DNA of 64,000 nucleotides from Lasioglossum baleicum (GCF_051020765.1 NC_134943.1:9424001-9488000), one strand, 5' to 3'; shown: positions 11,940 to 23,000, numbered from the stretch's first letter. Notes: a model not told the origin generated them from the letters alone. Program-made: numbers and translations.

Positions 11940-13020
11940 GATAACTCGTAAACGGTCCTATAAAAACGAATACTATATACACCAAATCGTGTTAGTTTTT
12001 TCCAAGCTACAAGTTTCTCATGACGCCCCACCCGTAATTTTGCGATCGAACGATCGTATTACGACGTTCCGCCAACACGTTCGACGGATCGTTTTGGTTA
12101 CGAGTGTACCGCAAGCGACCGCTCGTGGCTGCCGGTGGCGTCTACGGTACAGTCGGCTCATTTACCTAGTCTCGTTTCTTCCAGAAAATTCATTTTCAAT
12201 AATCCATAACGTCGTTGCACGACGTTTAACCGGGATATAATATACACTAAATCGGGTCAGTTTTTTTTTCCCTACAAGTTTCTCATGACGCCCCATGCGT
12301 AATATTGCGATTTAACGGATCGAACGAGAATTAATCGGGATCCTTCTGACGATTTTATCGCGGCTGACTGTACAAAGCGACCACTCCGGGATTCGCAGCG
12401 TCGGGCATATAGTCTCATCATATGACAATCAGTATACATTTTACAGATATGCCAAAAAAAAGTATTGGTTTATTAAATTTCAGATGACGAACCCGGGTTT
12501 GCATCGATGTTACGCGATCATCGAATCCCATTGTTATTGGCGAGCAAGGTCTTTTTTTCTGCTCTAGTTTTTTTCTGTATCATCTACATCATCAACTTCA
12601 TTATCTTTGCCTATCACAATTGCACCGTTCTGTTTACGGGACCCGGGATCGCATACGTCATGGAATAGAACGGCTCATGATTTCATAGCTGGCAAAATGT
12701 ACTCGGAGTGTACGAGTAGCAAACATGCTGTTATCATATCTAAAAATTGATACATTCATATATAATTGTATCCAATCAGTGCGATATTTTAATAGGCTGC
12801 AACTGTCGAAGCGGCCACTCGGTTTCTTCCTCACTTCGGTGGTACAGTAACGTCCAACACGTTCAGAAGGATACCTGCGAGAAATGATGTTTTGAAAATT
12901 CATAACTTTTTAACCGTACGTCCTAGACGGTTACTGTATTCACAAAATCGTGTTAGTTTCTCACGAGAAAAATGTTTCTCAGGAAGCGCCTTTCATGATT
13001 TTATCATCTAACGTGTCCAG
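11940..13020. repeat. Three degenerate direct repeat copies upstream of the SWIB gene
   Basis: A block with ATACAC-AAATCG, then CTACAAGTTTCTCATGACGC, occurs at about 11972-12060 and again at 12240-12330 (spacing 265). A weaker copy (CACAAAATCGTGTTAG, GTTTCTCA) is at about 12940-13010. Sequence beyond the core is also related: ATAACT...CGTA-ACGG before it, and a GCGACC-CTCG or GAACCACTCGG stretch after it. This is a local, diverged duplication, not a coding repeat. Confidence 0.65.
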
Positions 13021-14546
13021 CCGAACCACTCGGCCTCGCTGACGTAAATACTTTTGGCGCTAGCTGTAGCCAATCTGGCAGGTTCGTTACAAGACGAATT
13101 TCTCCTTAAAATTCCATGTAAGTTTATTTCGCGGAGTTTACTAAAATATTTAAACAAATTTTTCGAGCCGATCCATGCATTTACATTCTTTTATTTCGAT
13201 CTGGGAAACATATTTACTGATGACACGTCGGAACATAATGCCGCCACGGGTGTTTGAACGCTTCAAAATGGCGATACCATTCTTTGCGGATTCATGCCAA
13301 GTCAACGGCACGTTCCACGCGATTTTGCTCACTATCGTACACTGATAAACCGTTTATCGTTCAGGCTATGTATCGCTATAATTTCATGTACATATTCCGT
13401 CGAACTAAATACAAATACTGTAAGCAAATTAACATTATTGTTAACTTTCGCGGAACAGATATCGTTTTCCCTCTAAATTTCAGTCACTTCCGGTGCATTG
13501 ACATGAACAATCCTTTAATCGTCAAATTATTTATCATTGAGCTGCTAAAGTTCGTAAAATATTTCAAAACGAATTAAGGGAATTTCGTTTAATGGTTTAT
13601 CAATTAATTTGTTGTTCATTTGTAATGTACAGAAGGGAGGTTACACTTGTCCAGTTATCTTGGAAATATTGATATTTCTGGACTACAATTGGATTTGTTC
13701 TGCCATCTGGGGACGCTGTATGCAATTCTTTTGTATTGTGAGGTGACCATTGGATATCTTTCGATGATAATGCGCATGCAATTGTTGGTAAAGATGCACT
13801 AAAATCGAAATTTAGCAACGTTCCACGTAGCGGCAAATTCCTCAAACTGGTAGACGAACGTTACCGATGCAACAGCAAGGAATCTGGCGAACAGTAGAGC
13901 TACAAACGAGATATAGAAGTAGACCAGCATAGATTAGTCTAGTACTGCAATCTTTTTATTAATCTAATATCTGTGAACATTTATATAGTTAATTACGGTA
14001 AACATTCGACCTAAAAAAAACGAATATCCCTTCTATTGTAAACATGCCGCGTAATCCGATATGGGGTCAGGTATATGGTGTTGGGTGTGAGCAGGTGTGA
14101 GGTTCACATTGTGTAAACCTCTACTAATCCAATTACAAACCTCTTTTATTTTTCATTATTTTTTTATGGGACTTTCACCAACTTATTTATGGTATTTTAC
14201 TTATTACAATTATACACTAAACATGATATCATTTGAACTGTATTTAGCGAGTTTACAGACGCTGTCCCGCTGTCACTGTTCTTTTCTACGTTTTTTTAGA
14301 ACGAACCTTTACCAGCCTTTACTGTATACCAGAGAGGATATGTATACCTTATCTGCGGTAGCGGCGCCATGCGTGATGAATTCATAATTTCAGTTTCGAT
14401 ATTACCAGCTAAATTCTAGATTCTAAATGTTCCGAAATAATTAGTTTCTCCCGAAATGTATATAAATTTCAGTGTATTTATTTCATAGAAACGGCAAGTA
14501 GGCTTAACGCACGCCTGTGAACGGTACTTCAAAGCAGCCTCCGCTC

Positions 14547-14558
14547 TGCGCATGCGCG
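14547..14558. promoter_or_regulatory. NRF-1/Ewg-type palindrome in the RpL4 promoter
   Basis: TGCGCATGCGCG is a perfect match to the YGCGCAYGCGCR binding site of NRF-1 (erect wing in flies). It lies about 115 bases before the RpL4 start codon. A pyrimidine tract at about 14585-14597 (CGTCCTTCTTCCTTTAC) follows 30 bases downstream and resembles the TCT/TOP initiator of ribosomal protein genes, placing transcription start there by inference. Confidence 0.6.
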
Positions 14559-14672
14559 AGTCTTGCTGTGTCGTTTCCGCTCGCGTCCTTCTTCCTTTAC
14601 GACCAGGTAAGGCGTGTGAGCTGCCTGGTTAGTGTGTGACTGATGCGTGAATAGTTTTAAAAAGAACGTAAA

Positions 14673-17401
14673 ATGGTAAGAAGCATTGCATTTCATTTCA
14701 TTTTAATGTTGCTTTATCCATTGCTATAATTTTCGCGTGAAAAAAAACACGGCTCCACGGAATTTTTCCATAAACGTGGAACCGGAGTATCCGCCGCATT
14801 GTTGACCACGTGTGATAATTCATCGCGCAATAATAAATCACACAAACTGCTCTAGCTCGATACTAATGCATATTCTATAGCTACTTATAAGTTCCTATAT
14901 TTTTTGTGTCTCGTTACACGTTAAAATTATGTTATTCGATGCTCACTCGAAGATTTGTTGATATTCGATTCGATGATTTCGGTTCTTCCGTCCGCCATGT
15001 GCCGTGTCACTGACTTCTTCAGACTCCGATCACAACAATATTTGTCCTATAATATTTTAATATTTCTCTGTTGTTATGGACGTGTGTAATTTGTGTTTAA
15101 TTATTGTTTTATACTTTTACAGTCGTTATCAACGGCGCGACCGCTTGTTACGGTCTATACCGATAAAAATGAGGCCTCGGGAGATACAATTTCCCTGCCG
15201 GCCGTGTTCAAAGCACCGATTCGACCAGATATCGTGAACTTCGTTCATCAGCAGGTCTCAAAGAACAGCAGACAACCGTATTGCGTGTCTAAGGAAGCTG
15301 GTGAGTAATCCGTTGACAATTTCATGCCAAATTTCGTATTAAAATAAAAAAAGGAATCAGTACAAACTATTCATCAGTACTACCTAGTTCTTCTCTGCTT
15401 ATTTCTTTTTAACAAAACTAATAGCGTCATTATTAAATATAGGTTTCTTTTGTCAGGTCACCAGACTTCTGCCGAGTCATGGGGTACAGGACGTGCCGTA
15501 GCACGTATCCCCCGTGTCCGTGGAGGTGGTACTCACCGCTCCGGTCAGGGTGCCTTCGGTAACATGTGTAGAGGTGGTCGTATGTTCGCCCCAACCAAAC
15601 CCTGGAGGCGTTGGCACCGTAAAATCAATGTTAACCAGAAGAGATACGCTCTGGTTTCCGCCATTGCTGCGTCTGGTGTACCAGCTCTTGTACAATCCAA
15701 GGGTAAGCACCAAATTACAGCATCAACTAGTTCAATCGATTAATTTTGCTTCCATGATGATTTGCTGGTCCGTGTTGCTGATTGTTCACTGATTATTCAT
15801 AGCATTTTGCTGAACATTTAAGCAAAATGTTCGATCACGTACTCTTGAACTAGAGCAGCAGTTTTACGCTACTATTTGTTCACAGGTCACATGATCCAAG
15901 AAGTCCCCGAGTTTCCCCTGGTAGTTTCTGACAAAATCCAAGAGTATAACAAGACCAAGCAGGCCGTTATTTTCTTGAGACGCATGAAGGCGTGGAATGA
16001 CATCCAAAAGGTGGGTATCGATACATAGTTCTGATGTGTATGCACTGTAGAAATGTCCGCATCTTTGTTAAAACACGTTTAACTCAGATGCTCCATCAGG
16101 TGCTAGAGAAACATGGTTGTCAGGCGTTCTTGACTAGCTAGTTTAGTCGCTAGAATGGGGTATCGATGGCCAAACAAAAATGCAATTAATTTTCTACGTG
16201 AATGTAGAAGACATTAATTGTTCTTTTATTTTTAGGTATACAAATCGCAACGTTTCCGCGCTGGTAAGGGTAAGATGCGTAACCGCAGACGCATCCAGCG
16301 TCGTGGACCTTTGATCGTGTACGGTGAAGACAAGGTACGAATTAAATATAGAAGAAAAGTACTTCATTCTATGATTCACTTGACTAATAACCTGTTTGTT
16401 ATTAGGGTATTCGCAAGGCGTTCCGCAACATTCCTGGCGTAGATCTTATGAACATCAATAAGGTTAACCTTCTGAAACTTGCACCCGGTGGTCATGTTGG
16501 ACGCTTCGTAATCTGGACGAAGTCCGCTTTCGACAAGCTGGATGCTCTTTACGGAACCTGGCGCAAGGAATCGAAACTGAAAGCTGATTACAACCTGCCG
16601 TTCCCCAAGATGGCAAACACAGATCTCTCGAGACTCCTTAAATCCGACGAAATTCGTAAAGTCCTGAGAGCACCAAGGCACGTACCTTACACTCTTTCAT
16701 ACTTTGACCAATTTATCTCTTATTTAGAGCTCGTAATAACTGGAATTTCAAACAGATCTATTCATGATGAGATTATTTGGTCCGTGTTACTGACTGACAG
16801 TGATCATTTCTTCCAATACTGATTATCTTTGCTATTTTATTATAGCTAACTGGATACGCATACCGCATGAAAAATAACGTTGTATAATTTTGAATTATAG
16901 GAAGAGGGTGGTGCGCAGCGTGAAGAAATTGAACCCACTATCCAACACTCGTGCAATGTTGCGTCTGAACCCGTACGCCGCTGTGCTGAAACGCGCTGCG
17001 ATTCTGCAAGCGAAGAAACGCCAACAGGAGAGGGATGTTATCCTGGCAGAGAAGCGTGGCGTAAGTATCAACCACAACTGCCTCCTGTCCGTGTCTCAAA
17101 AGAAGTATCTCGAGTCGAGTGTTCCTTTCACGGGACTTCTTACGAGGCACGCAGACTACGTCCTATGCAAGATCGTATTAACATGAAAATTTTCTACACG
17201 CAGATAAAGCTCCCAAAGAACCACCCCGCCATGATGTCGAAGCTTCTGCAGCAGAGGCGCAGGAAACAGCTGGTGGCCGTGAAACCGAAGGTGAAGAAGC
17301 CTAAGCCTGCGAAGAAGCCAGCCGCAGCAACGACCGCGCCCGCGGCTAAGCCAGCGAAAGCTCCGAAGGCGGATGCGAAACCCGCAGAGCCCAAGAAATG
17401 A
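14673..17401 (+). CDS. RpL4: 60S ribosomal protein L4 (uL4)
   Basis: Structural protein of the large ribosomal subunit lining the exit tunnel. Eight exons give 426 aa, matching animal L4: 14673-14675 (only the ATG), 15123-15300, 15457-15702, 15886-16010, 16236-16334, 16406-16677, 16901-17060, 17204-17401. Landmarks: N-terminal SLSTARPLVTVY, APIRPDIVNFVH, tunnel-loop region SGQGAFGNMCRGGRMFAPTK and PWRRWHRKIN, RNRRRIQRRGPLIVY, FRNIPGVDL, LNPYAAVLKR, then a Lys/Ala/Pro-rich tail ending AEPKK. The intron after exon 6 starts with GC rather than GT (AAG/gcacgt at 16678); only this junction keeps the conserved APRKRVVRS frame. The introns after exons 3 and 6 carry C/D snoRNAs. A three-codon upstream ORF (ATGCGTGAATAG, 14643-14654) lies 18 bases before the start. 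Confidence 0.97.
15743..15828 (+). ncRNA. C/D box snoRNA, U18 type (intron 3 of RpL4)
   Basis: C box ATGATGA at 15754-15760; guide TGGTCCGTGTTG directly before D' box CTGA (15778-15781); C'-like TGATTAT at about 15790; D box CTGA at 15810-15813. The ends pair perfectly: ATTTTGCTT (15743-15751) with AAGCAAAAT (15820-15828). The guide is complementary to the conserved 28S rRNA stretch AACACGGACCA, the known U18 target. By the five-nucleotide rule it would direct 2'-O-methylation of an A there. Vertebrate U18 genes also sit in RPL4 introns, which supports the call. Confidence 0.88.
16755..16828 (+). ncRNA. C/D box snoRNA, U18 type, second copy (intron 6 of RpL4)
   Basis: C box ATGATGA at 16764-16770; guide TTTGGTCCGTGTTA directly before D' box CTGA (16790-16793); C'-like GTGATCA near 16800; D box CTGA at 16819-16822. 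A short terminal stem AGAT/ATCT flanks the boxes. The guide is nearly identical to that of the copy in intron 3 and extends the match to 28S rRNA by one more base (CCAA side). Sequence outside boxes and guide has diverged, so this is an old duplicate kept for its guide. The ends are approximate. The host intron is the GC-AG intron. Confidence 0.85.
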
Positions 17402-17438
17402 ACAGTTTTTATCGACAACGCGTTGTTGACCCACGAGC

Positions 17439-17444
17439 TTTATT
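17439..17444 (-). terminator. Polyadenylation signal of the minus-strand 120-aa gene
   Basis: TTTATT on the plus strand is AATAAA on the minus strand, 111 bases after the stop codon at 17555. It lies inside the RpL4 3' UTR, so the two convergent transcripts overlap. Confidence 0.5.
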
Positions 17445-17451
17445 TGTTCTG

Positions 17452-17457
17452 AATAAA
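17452..17457 (+). terminator. Polyadenylation signal of RpL4
   Basis: AATAAA lies 51 bases after the RpL4 stop codon, giving the short 3' UTR usual for ribosomal protein genes. Confidence 0.8.
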
Positions 17458-17554
17458 AGATGGGAAGACAACTGTAGGACCGTGTGGCCTTGTAATTGAT
17501 CTCCATCACCTGCGACGAGGACATATACGCATGCACACCATCATCACACATCAT

Positions 17555-18096
17555 CTATTTTTTCCTAAGCGGAGCGCGCACGAAGATCTTGTCGTTGAGC
17601 ACTTCCACCGACACTTTCTTCGCGTGCGCCTCCGGCGGCATCTGAAAGTTCAGGTTCCGGACGCGCGACCAGTCCTGCGAACTGTGCAATTTTATGTTCA
17701 ACGTGTTCTCGGTGGCCAAGGTAACTGCACCCACCTTTAGACCCTCTACCTTCATCTCCGTCTGTAATCAGAGAACACTAGAGAATCCTTATACATTCAA
17801 GAACCCGAATATTCTCGAGAATAGCGGAGTTTTCTAGAACTCGTCTCGACTCGCCATTTTCGGGTTCTCGCGCGCCTCTAGAGAACAACCGTCGTATTCA
17901 ATCACGACGGTAACGAAAAATAATCACGAGCTGAACGTACAGCGTAGCACTCTTTATTATCAATGATGTAAAAGTTTGGAGCCTTGTGGAACTGCAGGCC
18001 AGTCTTAACCCCGTCCGACACCATGTCAAAGTTGATGTAGTCGTTCTGCTTCAGGGTGGTCGCGTTCTCGAGACAGTGCGGCGGCAAATTGTCCAT
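17555..18096 (-). CDS. Small protein with alpha-crystallin/HSP20-like C-terminus (gene B)
   Basis: Two exons (18096-17941 and 17761-17555, both phase 0) encode 120 aa. The C-terminal part, NLNFQMPPEAHAKKVSVEV then NDKIFVRAP, follows the small heat shock protein pattern: hydrophobic-x-hydrophobic-P, a V/K-V strand, a turn, and a V-x-AP strand. Before it lie strand-like segments (VGAVTLA, NTLNIKLHS). The N-terminal exon (MDNLPPHCLENATTLKQ...) is not recognised. At 120 aa it is shorter than typical small HSPs and lacks the C-terminal IxI motif. The start codon lies 146 bases after the stop of the neighbouring gene on the same strand, which shows the same two-exon plan. Function unknown; chaperone-like activity is only a structural guess. 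Confidence 0.7.
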
Positions 18097-18242
18097 AACA
18101 ACCGATTGGAATTTATATAAGAAAAGAATCTGTTAATGATAAACCATGTCGAATGTCGAGGCCTGTGGAATTGACAGGGAGCGACCATCGGTTGTTCTCT
18201 CGTCTCTCGATCGCCGACAGCTTCACGCGAAATTGCTAATCC

Positions 18243-19028
18243 TCAGCTCTTCGCGATCAGCTTTCTCCTAATTTTACTCGGTTTTAGTGAAGGCGCTGTG
18301 AGAACCAGCATCCTGTGCTTGTTGTCCATGACAGCGCGGACCTTCTCGCCGTCTATGTCGTCCGGGATCAGCAGGTTCTCACAGTGTTTCATAGTCCGTT
18401 TAATTAAATCACCGAGGACAGATTTCTCGCTGATCTCGGGTAGTTGGCTCGCCAGTTGGTTGTTCAGCGGCTTGCACGCGTTCACGCGAAGGTTGCTGCC
18501 CTTCACTGTGATCTTGATCGAGGACATGTCCACCTCTGGTGCTAGCAACATCCTCGCCTGCGAGGAAAGATACTGTATCAATGTTACCAGTCATTTAACC
18601 CCTGCGAGTCAATTAATCTTTTGCACTCGAAGCTATTTGGACTCTAGAATTTATCTTGTACAGAATATTTTTGTTGATCATGTATCTACACGTGGAAGTT
18701 TAGCAGGAATTGTTTTGAATTATGATAAGTCTTTTTAGGAATGTGTGAGAGGAGAGATATTCAAGTGCAAAGGGTTAATGATCAGTTTCACGATTTGTCG
18801 AAGAACCTCGTAGACACTGTCAGGCCTAACTCCTATGGAGACGATCTGCATAGCGTATCCCGTCTCCGGGGCTTTCACAGCCATTTTCGCAGACTCTGGT
18901 CGCGCGTTCACCAACACCGGTCCCGATTTCTTCAAGAACCTCAGCGAGGTTGAGCACTTCGGACAGTGGCCAGTGTCCAGAACCACGTCCCCCTCGCACT
19001 TTATACATTGACTAGTCTTTGCGTCCAT
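18243..19028 (-). CDS. Zinc-ribbon plus alpha-crystallin-like protein (gene A), unrecognised
   Basis: Two phase-0 exons (19028-18792, 18557-18243) encode 183 aa. Cys8, Cys11, Cys22 and Cys25 (CIKC...CPKC) form a probable zinc ribbon. After a linker come GYAMQIVSIGVRPDSVYEVL and, in exon 2, VDMSSIKITVKGSNLRV. The stretch LLIPDDIDGEKVRAV then RMLVLTAP closely follows the last strands of an alpha-crystallin (HSP20) domain. The tail is basic (KPSKIRRKLIAKS). I do not recognise the gene. The combination of a zinc ribbon and an HSP20-like fold is unusual. It is divergent from the receptor gene that starts at 20063 and tandem with gene B. Intron position and phase match gene B, suggesting related or co-transcribed genes. 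Confidence 0.75.
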
Positions 19029-20062
19029 TTTACAGAGCCGGGGACGAGCGATGTCATTGCACTGGAGTCATCAAGGATTGCCAAAGGGATCCTCGGCTTG
19101 AGACAGACGCTCGCGTCCCACGGTTTTCAGGGAATTTTACGAGCTCGGAGGAAGAACGGGTGGTCACTTGTCAATTTGGATTTTTTACGGCGACAGGAGA
19201 ATGTCGAAACAGAGGAATACCAGCAAGGTTCAAGCTGTAAAGGTGCGAATACATTAACAAGTAAATTGCGACATTTTCTTGTGAAAGTAACTAGCAGAAG
19301 CGTGTACACTTATTTGCAAATATTACAAATACATTGTTTAGCTCTTCGAGAGCAACTGGCGCAATCGAGTTGCCAGTGTGTTCGCACCTTTAAGTCTTGT
19401 AATTTGAATTATGTTTAGGCAAAAGTTGTCTTGTATATAAGAGGGCGAAGCATCATGGGGTGTAGATTATTTTTCTACAGGCTCGATAGTGGGAGAGATT
19501 TTAAAGGCAAATCAATTTTTTCTCGCGGAATCCTGTATTTGTTTTTCATTGTATGATATATTGCCTTTAAAATCTTCCTCACCACCCGACCTACAAAAAA
19601 TAATTTGCACTACATTATATCAGCCTTTATATCATACAATTTTTGCTTACACATCTTTTTACAGGACTATTGATTATTATATATCACTATTATATATACG
19701 CAAAAGAATAATGGTAATTTTTATTTCAAAGTATAAATATTGAAAACGTTTTTGTTTTAAAAGAAAACTAAATATTTCACAGCGGACTGCGGTCAGGTTA
19801 ATTACTATTGTTGCGGTTAATTGCGTCTCGATTGGTAAAGTATCGAACGAACAGGAGAGGAGACAGAAGAGGGACGGGAACCGGTTAGTTTGTTTAACAT
19901 TCGTGTCTGCATTGTTTGAAACGCCTGCGCGAATTTCCTTGGGAATGGACGCGTTGTGGTAGGGGTAGCGCGGGATTCAGGGTCGAAATTGCACGGTGGT
20001 TGAAAAGCATCGGACACCAGTCGAGGACAGGCGGTCTCGCGTTTAAGTGGTCCATCAATTCC
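19029..20062. other. Divergent intergenic region (gene A / acetylcholine receptor)
   Basis: Shared upstream region of gene A and the receptor gene. 19440-19800 is AT-rich. A diffuse inverted pair (AAGGTGCGAA near 19239, TTCGCACCTT near 19380) flanks a stretch of about 150 bases. 19830-20060 is GC-richer and probably the receptor 5' UTR. No coding exon was seen. Confidence 0.4.
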
Positions 20063-23000
20063 ATGTCGCCTTTGGCCCTGTTCTTTCATTACGGAGTTTT
20101 GGCCATCACTTTCGGTTGCGGTGAGTCTTTATCCCTCGCGTTTCCCACCCCTTCTTGTTTTCTGTCCAACCATTCATTCGTGTTTCAACATTCTATTTTG
20201 ACTGCTCGTTTTATTGTAGTTAGTACGCTTTGGCGGCTTTTTCTCGATTTCGTTTTTTCGTTTTAAATAACATTTGGTCTCTAGAATTAGTTTACTCAAT
20301 CATGCATTTAAAGCAATTTTTATAATGGAACAGGCTAAAAATCTTCTCCGAAGAATATACAGTCGAAAATGTTTGTGAATTGATTTACTTTCATTCCTAT
20401 CGTTAGTGTGCTTTATTCTCATGTAAATAAGGAAGTGCAAGTTAAAAATCACAGTGAGCTAACATTGATTAAATATCGAATTTAGAAAAGAAGTTAAAAA
20501 TCACAGTGAGCTAATACGAAAAATTTCTACACACTTGTCGCAGGAGTGTTTCTCCATTTGTTTATCAGTGTACTCCTCGATCTGTCCACGAACTGCTTTA
20601 ATGTCTCAATTAAATGAATCCGTTGCAATCAGTTCGGTTTGCACTGTAGATGTAGAGAATGTAAAGAAAGCCGTAGTGCAATAGTTAACTTGGTTGAACG
20701 AGATAAGAGTCGTTAGCGAGAGGTTTCAATCTGCGATCGGTTACGAGATTCGATGCATATCCAAGATCGAATTAGCGATCGTCGAGGTAAAAGTTGATTA
20801 AGGACGCCGGCCTAGCGACGATTAAGGCCAATTTCTACTGTCTATTCGGTAACTGGATTTCTCGCGGCAGGATTTCCGCAGCCAGTGACTTCGTGAGCGA
20901 CGAATTGAGTTTCTCCGCCTTCGAAAATTTTCCCGCCTGCGAACGGACACCGGTGGGTAGACCCTCGGATTAGTCCTTCGATCCGGCCCCTGTGATAATC
21001 TTTTACATCTTCGACAATTTCCAGTCGCTCATGAATATTTTCCACTGAGCAATACCTTTTAATCTCTGCTTTATGAAGCATAATTCCTTGTCGCTAATTC
21101 GCGAGTATCGAGCTACACGGAGAGACTAAAAGCGCCCGTACAATGCAAATATCGGCGTGTACACTCGGATAACGATGTAGCACGCTTCTGGAATAGGGAG
21201 ATTAGTTTCGGTGACGACATTACTATTGCACTCCTTTTTATTGAAAGGTTTGCAGAAGTGCGAGCTCGGAGTTTCATTATACAAATGTAGAGAACTTTCT
21301 TGGGACAGTTTTGTAATCGTCTTGCGAGCGGAAGATTGATGCTGCTTCGGCGAAGTATTGAAAGGATTGCGTTCTTTACGTTCCTTTATATTGCGAATTT
21401 TTATAGAATCGATGGTTTCAAATCGTATTAGACTATTGAGGCTGTCTTTGATGGTCCTGTGAGAGATAATTATCGGAAACGTTGGTACGTAAAATTGTAA
21501 AAATTTTTATTCATTGCTAGACTGAATTTTACAATACTGTGGAAAGATTAAGAGTTTTTAAGTATATCGTTATATTCCCTTGTGAAAGAATTGCGAAGAT
21601 CCTGGACAGGTTGGACAGTCCTCGGGTGTTCGATAAGGGTCGCAGAAGTTTGTTATCGAACGTTTACCTTGGCCTTTGGTGTAAACGTTTGCAGACGTCG
21701 CGGCGAGGGCGAGAGAGCCAGTCTCGAACCCTCGCCGCTAATTCGCTACTGGTACATCGTCAGGATTTGCATACTCGCTCTCAGAAATTCCCGAACTCTC
21801 CGTTCCGGGGAGTGCGTCGAGCCCGGCAGATCGATTTGTTTGTTTACGCCGCTACGGCGAAATTATCGGTTAAACGGGGAATTACCGATCGCCGGAAGAT
21901 CTTCGAGTTTGGAACCCGGGTTAGTTCAAAACTTCGGAGAAAGTCAAACATCCTCAGCTCCTCGTCTCCATTAGGCGGATTAAGCTGTCTCTAGGGGCCA
22001 CTCCGGTTTTAGGCGACTGCGAACTTTCAAGGCCAGCAAAAGTTCCGGGCATCAAGCAAAAATAAGAAGCATCCGCGCGAAACTGTAGAGCCTACGAACG
22101 TTTCTGGATTTATTAAGAAATTATAGGGCCTTTACTAAAAAATTTGTAGGACCCACAGAGGTCGTAGGTTTTCCAGGAAAATTTGTAGACACTTTGGAAA
22201 TTGTAGTACTTGGGAAGACATTAATGGGGCTCAGAAAATTTGTAGGCTTCACAGAAAAATGATGAGGCCTATAAAAAATCGCAGGCTTTGTAGAGTAATT
22301 GTAGGGTGTAATAAAGAATTTTAACGATGAACGCAGCCCCTGTAAGGTGAGTAAATATATTCCACCTTATCCAGCGACCATTGTCCAAATTTTCATCTAA
22401 TTCTTCTCATTTTTCAGACCTTTTCCCTTTGCTTCAAAAGACAAGACTCGCGCTAAGGACCTTGTCACCTGGAATCTTTCTCTCCTCTGTCTTCCAATTT
22501 ACCTCATCAACTCCTCATCTAAAACGCATTTCCTCCGGTGCGAGGCGAACCGCGGTAGTCGAAACGTAGAAGAAACAAGCCGCGATAGAGCTCGCGGACA
22601 AAAAGGGGTTCCGTTCGCGCGGATCAAACGCGGAAGTTCCGCTAAAAGCAACGGGAAAAGAAATATCATCGGGAACACGGGAGACGCCATTAGGATCCTC
22701 GGGATTCTCGTCTCCGCTACAAATCCGACAGATATTTCGATTCGACGAGGGGAACATGGCAGCTCTCTCTATTCCGCGGTTGGATAGCTTCCCCGAGAGC
22801 TTTTGAGGATGAAAGAGAGCCTGATCGCGCGTTTATGCGACAGCCGCCTCCGAGCCCCGCAAGAATGAAGAGCGTTGTGCATTTTGGCCGCGTATCGTTC
22901 CATCGATCGCATCGATGACCGATTCACAGGTCCCTGGCGTTGCATTCCGAATGCAACCGGGTTCAGGGACACTCCAGAGCCGAGCTCGTTGTCAAAACTC

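Larger units (their letters stand above)
11807..14672. other. Divergent intergenic region between the SWIB gene and RpL4
   Basis: No coding exon is supported. The half nearest the SWIB gene holds three related degenerate repeat copies (see 11940-13020). The part at 13020-14450 is AT-rich and featureless apart from chance ORFs such as 14097-14387. The last 150 bases are the RpL4 promoter. Confidence 0.5.

Noticed and set aside
14937..15030. Third C/D-like RNA in RpL4 intron 1 (ATGATTT ... CCGTGTCACTGA)
   Set aside because: The C box is poor, the guide matches only partly and no terminal stem is evident.
18085..18120. TATAAA on the minus strand just upstream of gene B
   Set aside because: It is only about 16-20 bases before the ATG, so a start site at normal distance would fall inside the coding region.
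21700..21760. tRNA-like GGTTCGAGA on the minus strand
   Set aside because: No cloverleaf could be assembled around it; surrounding GCGAGGG words are simple repeats.
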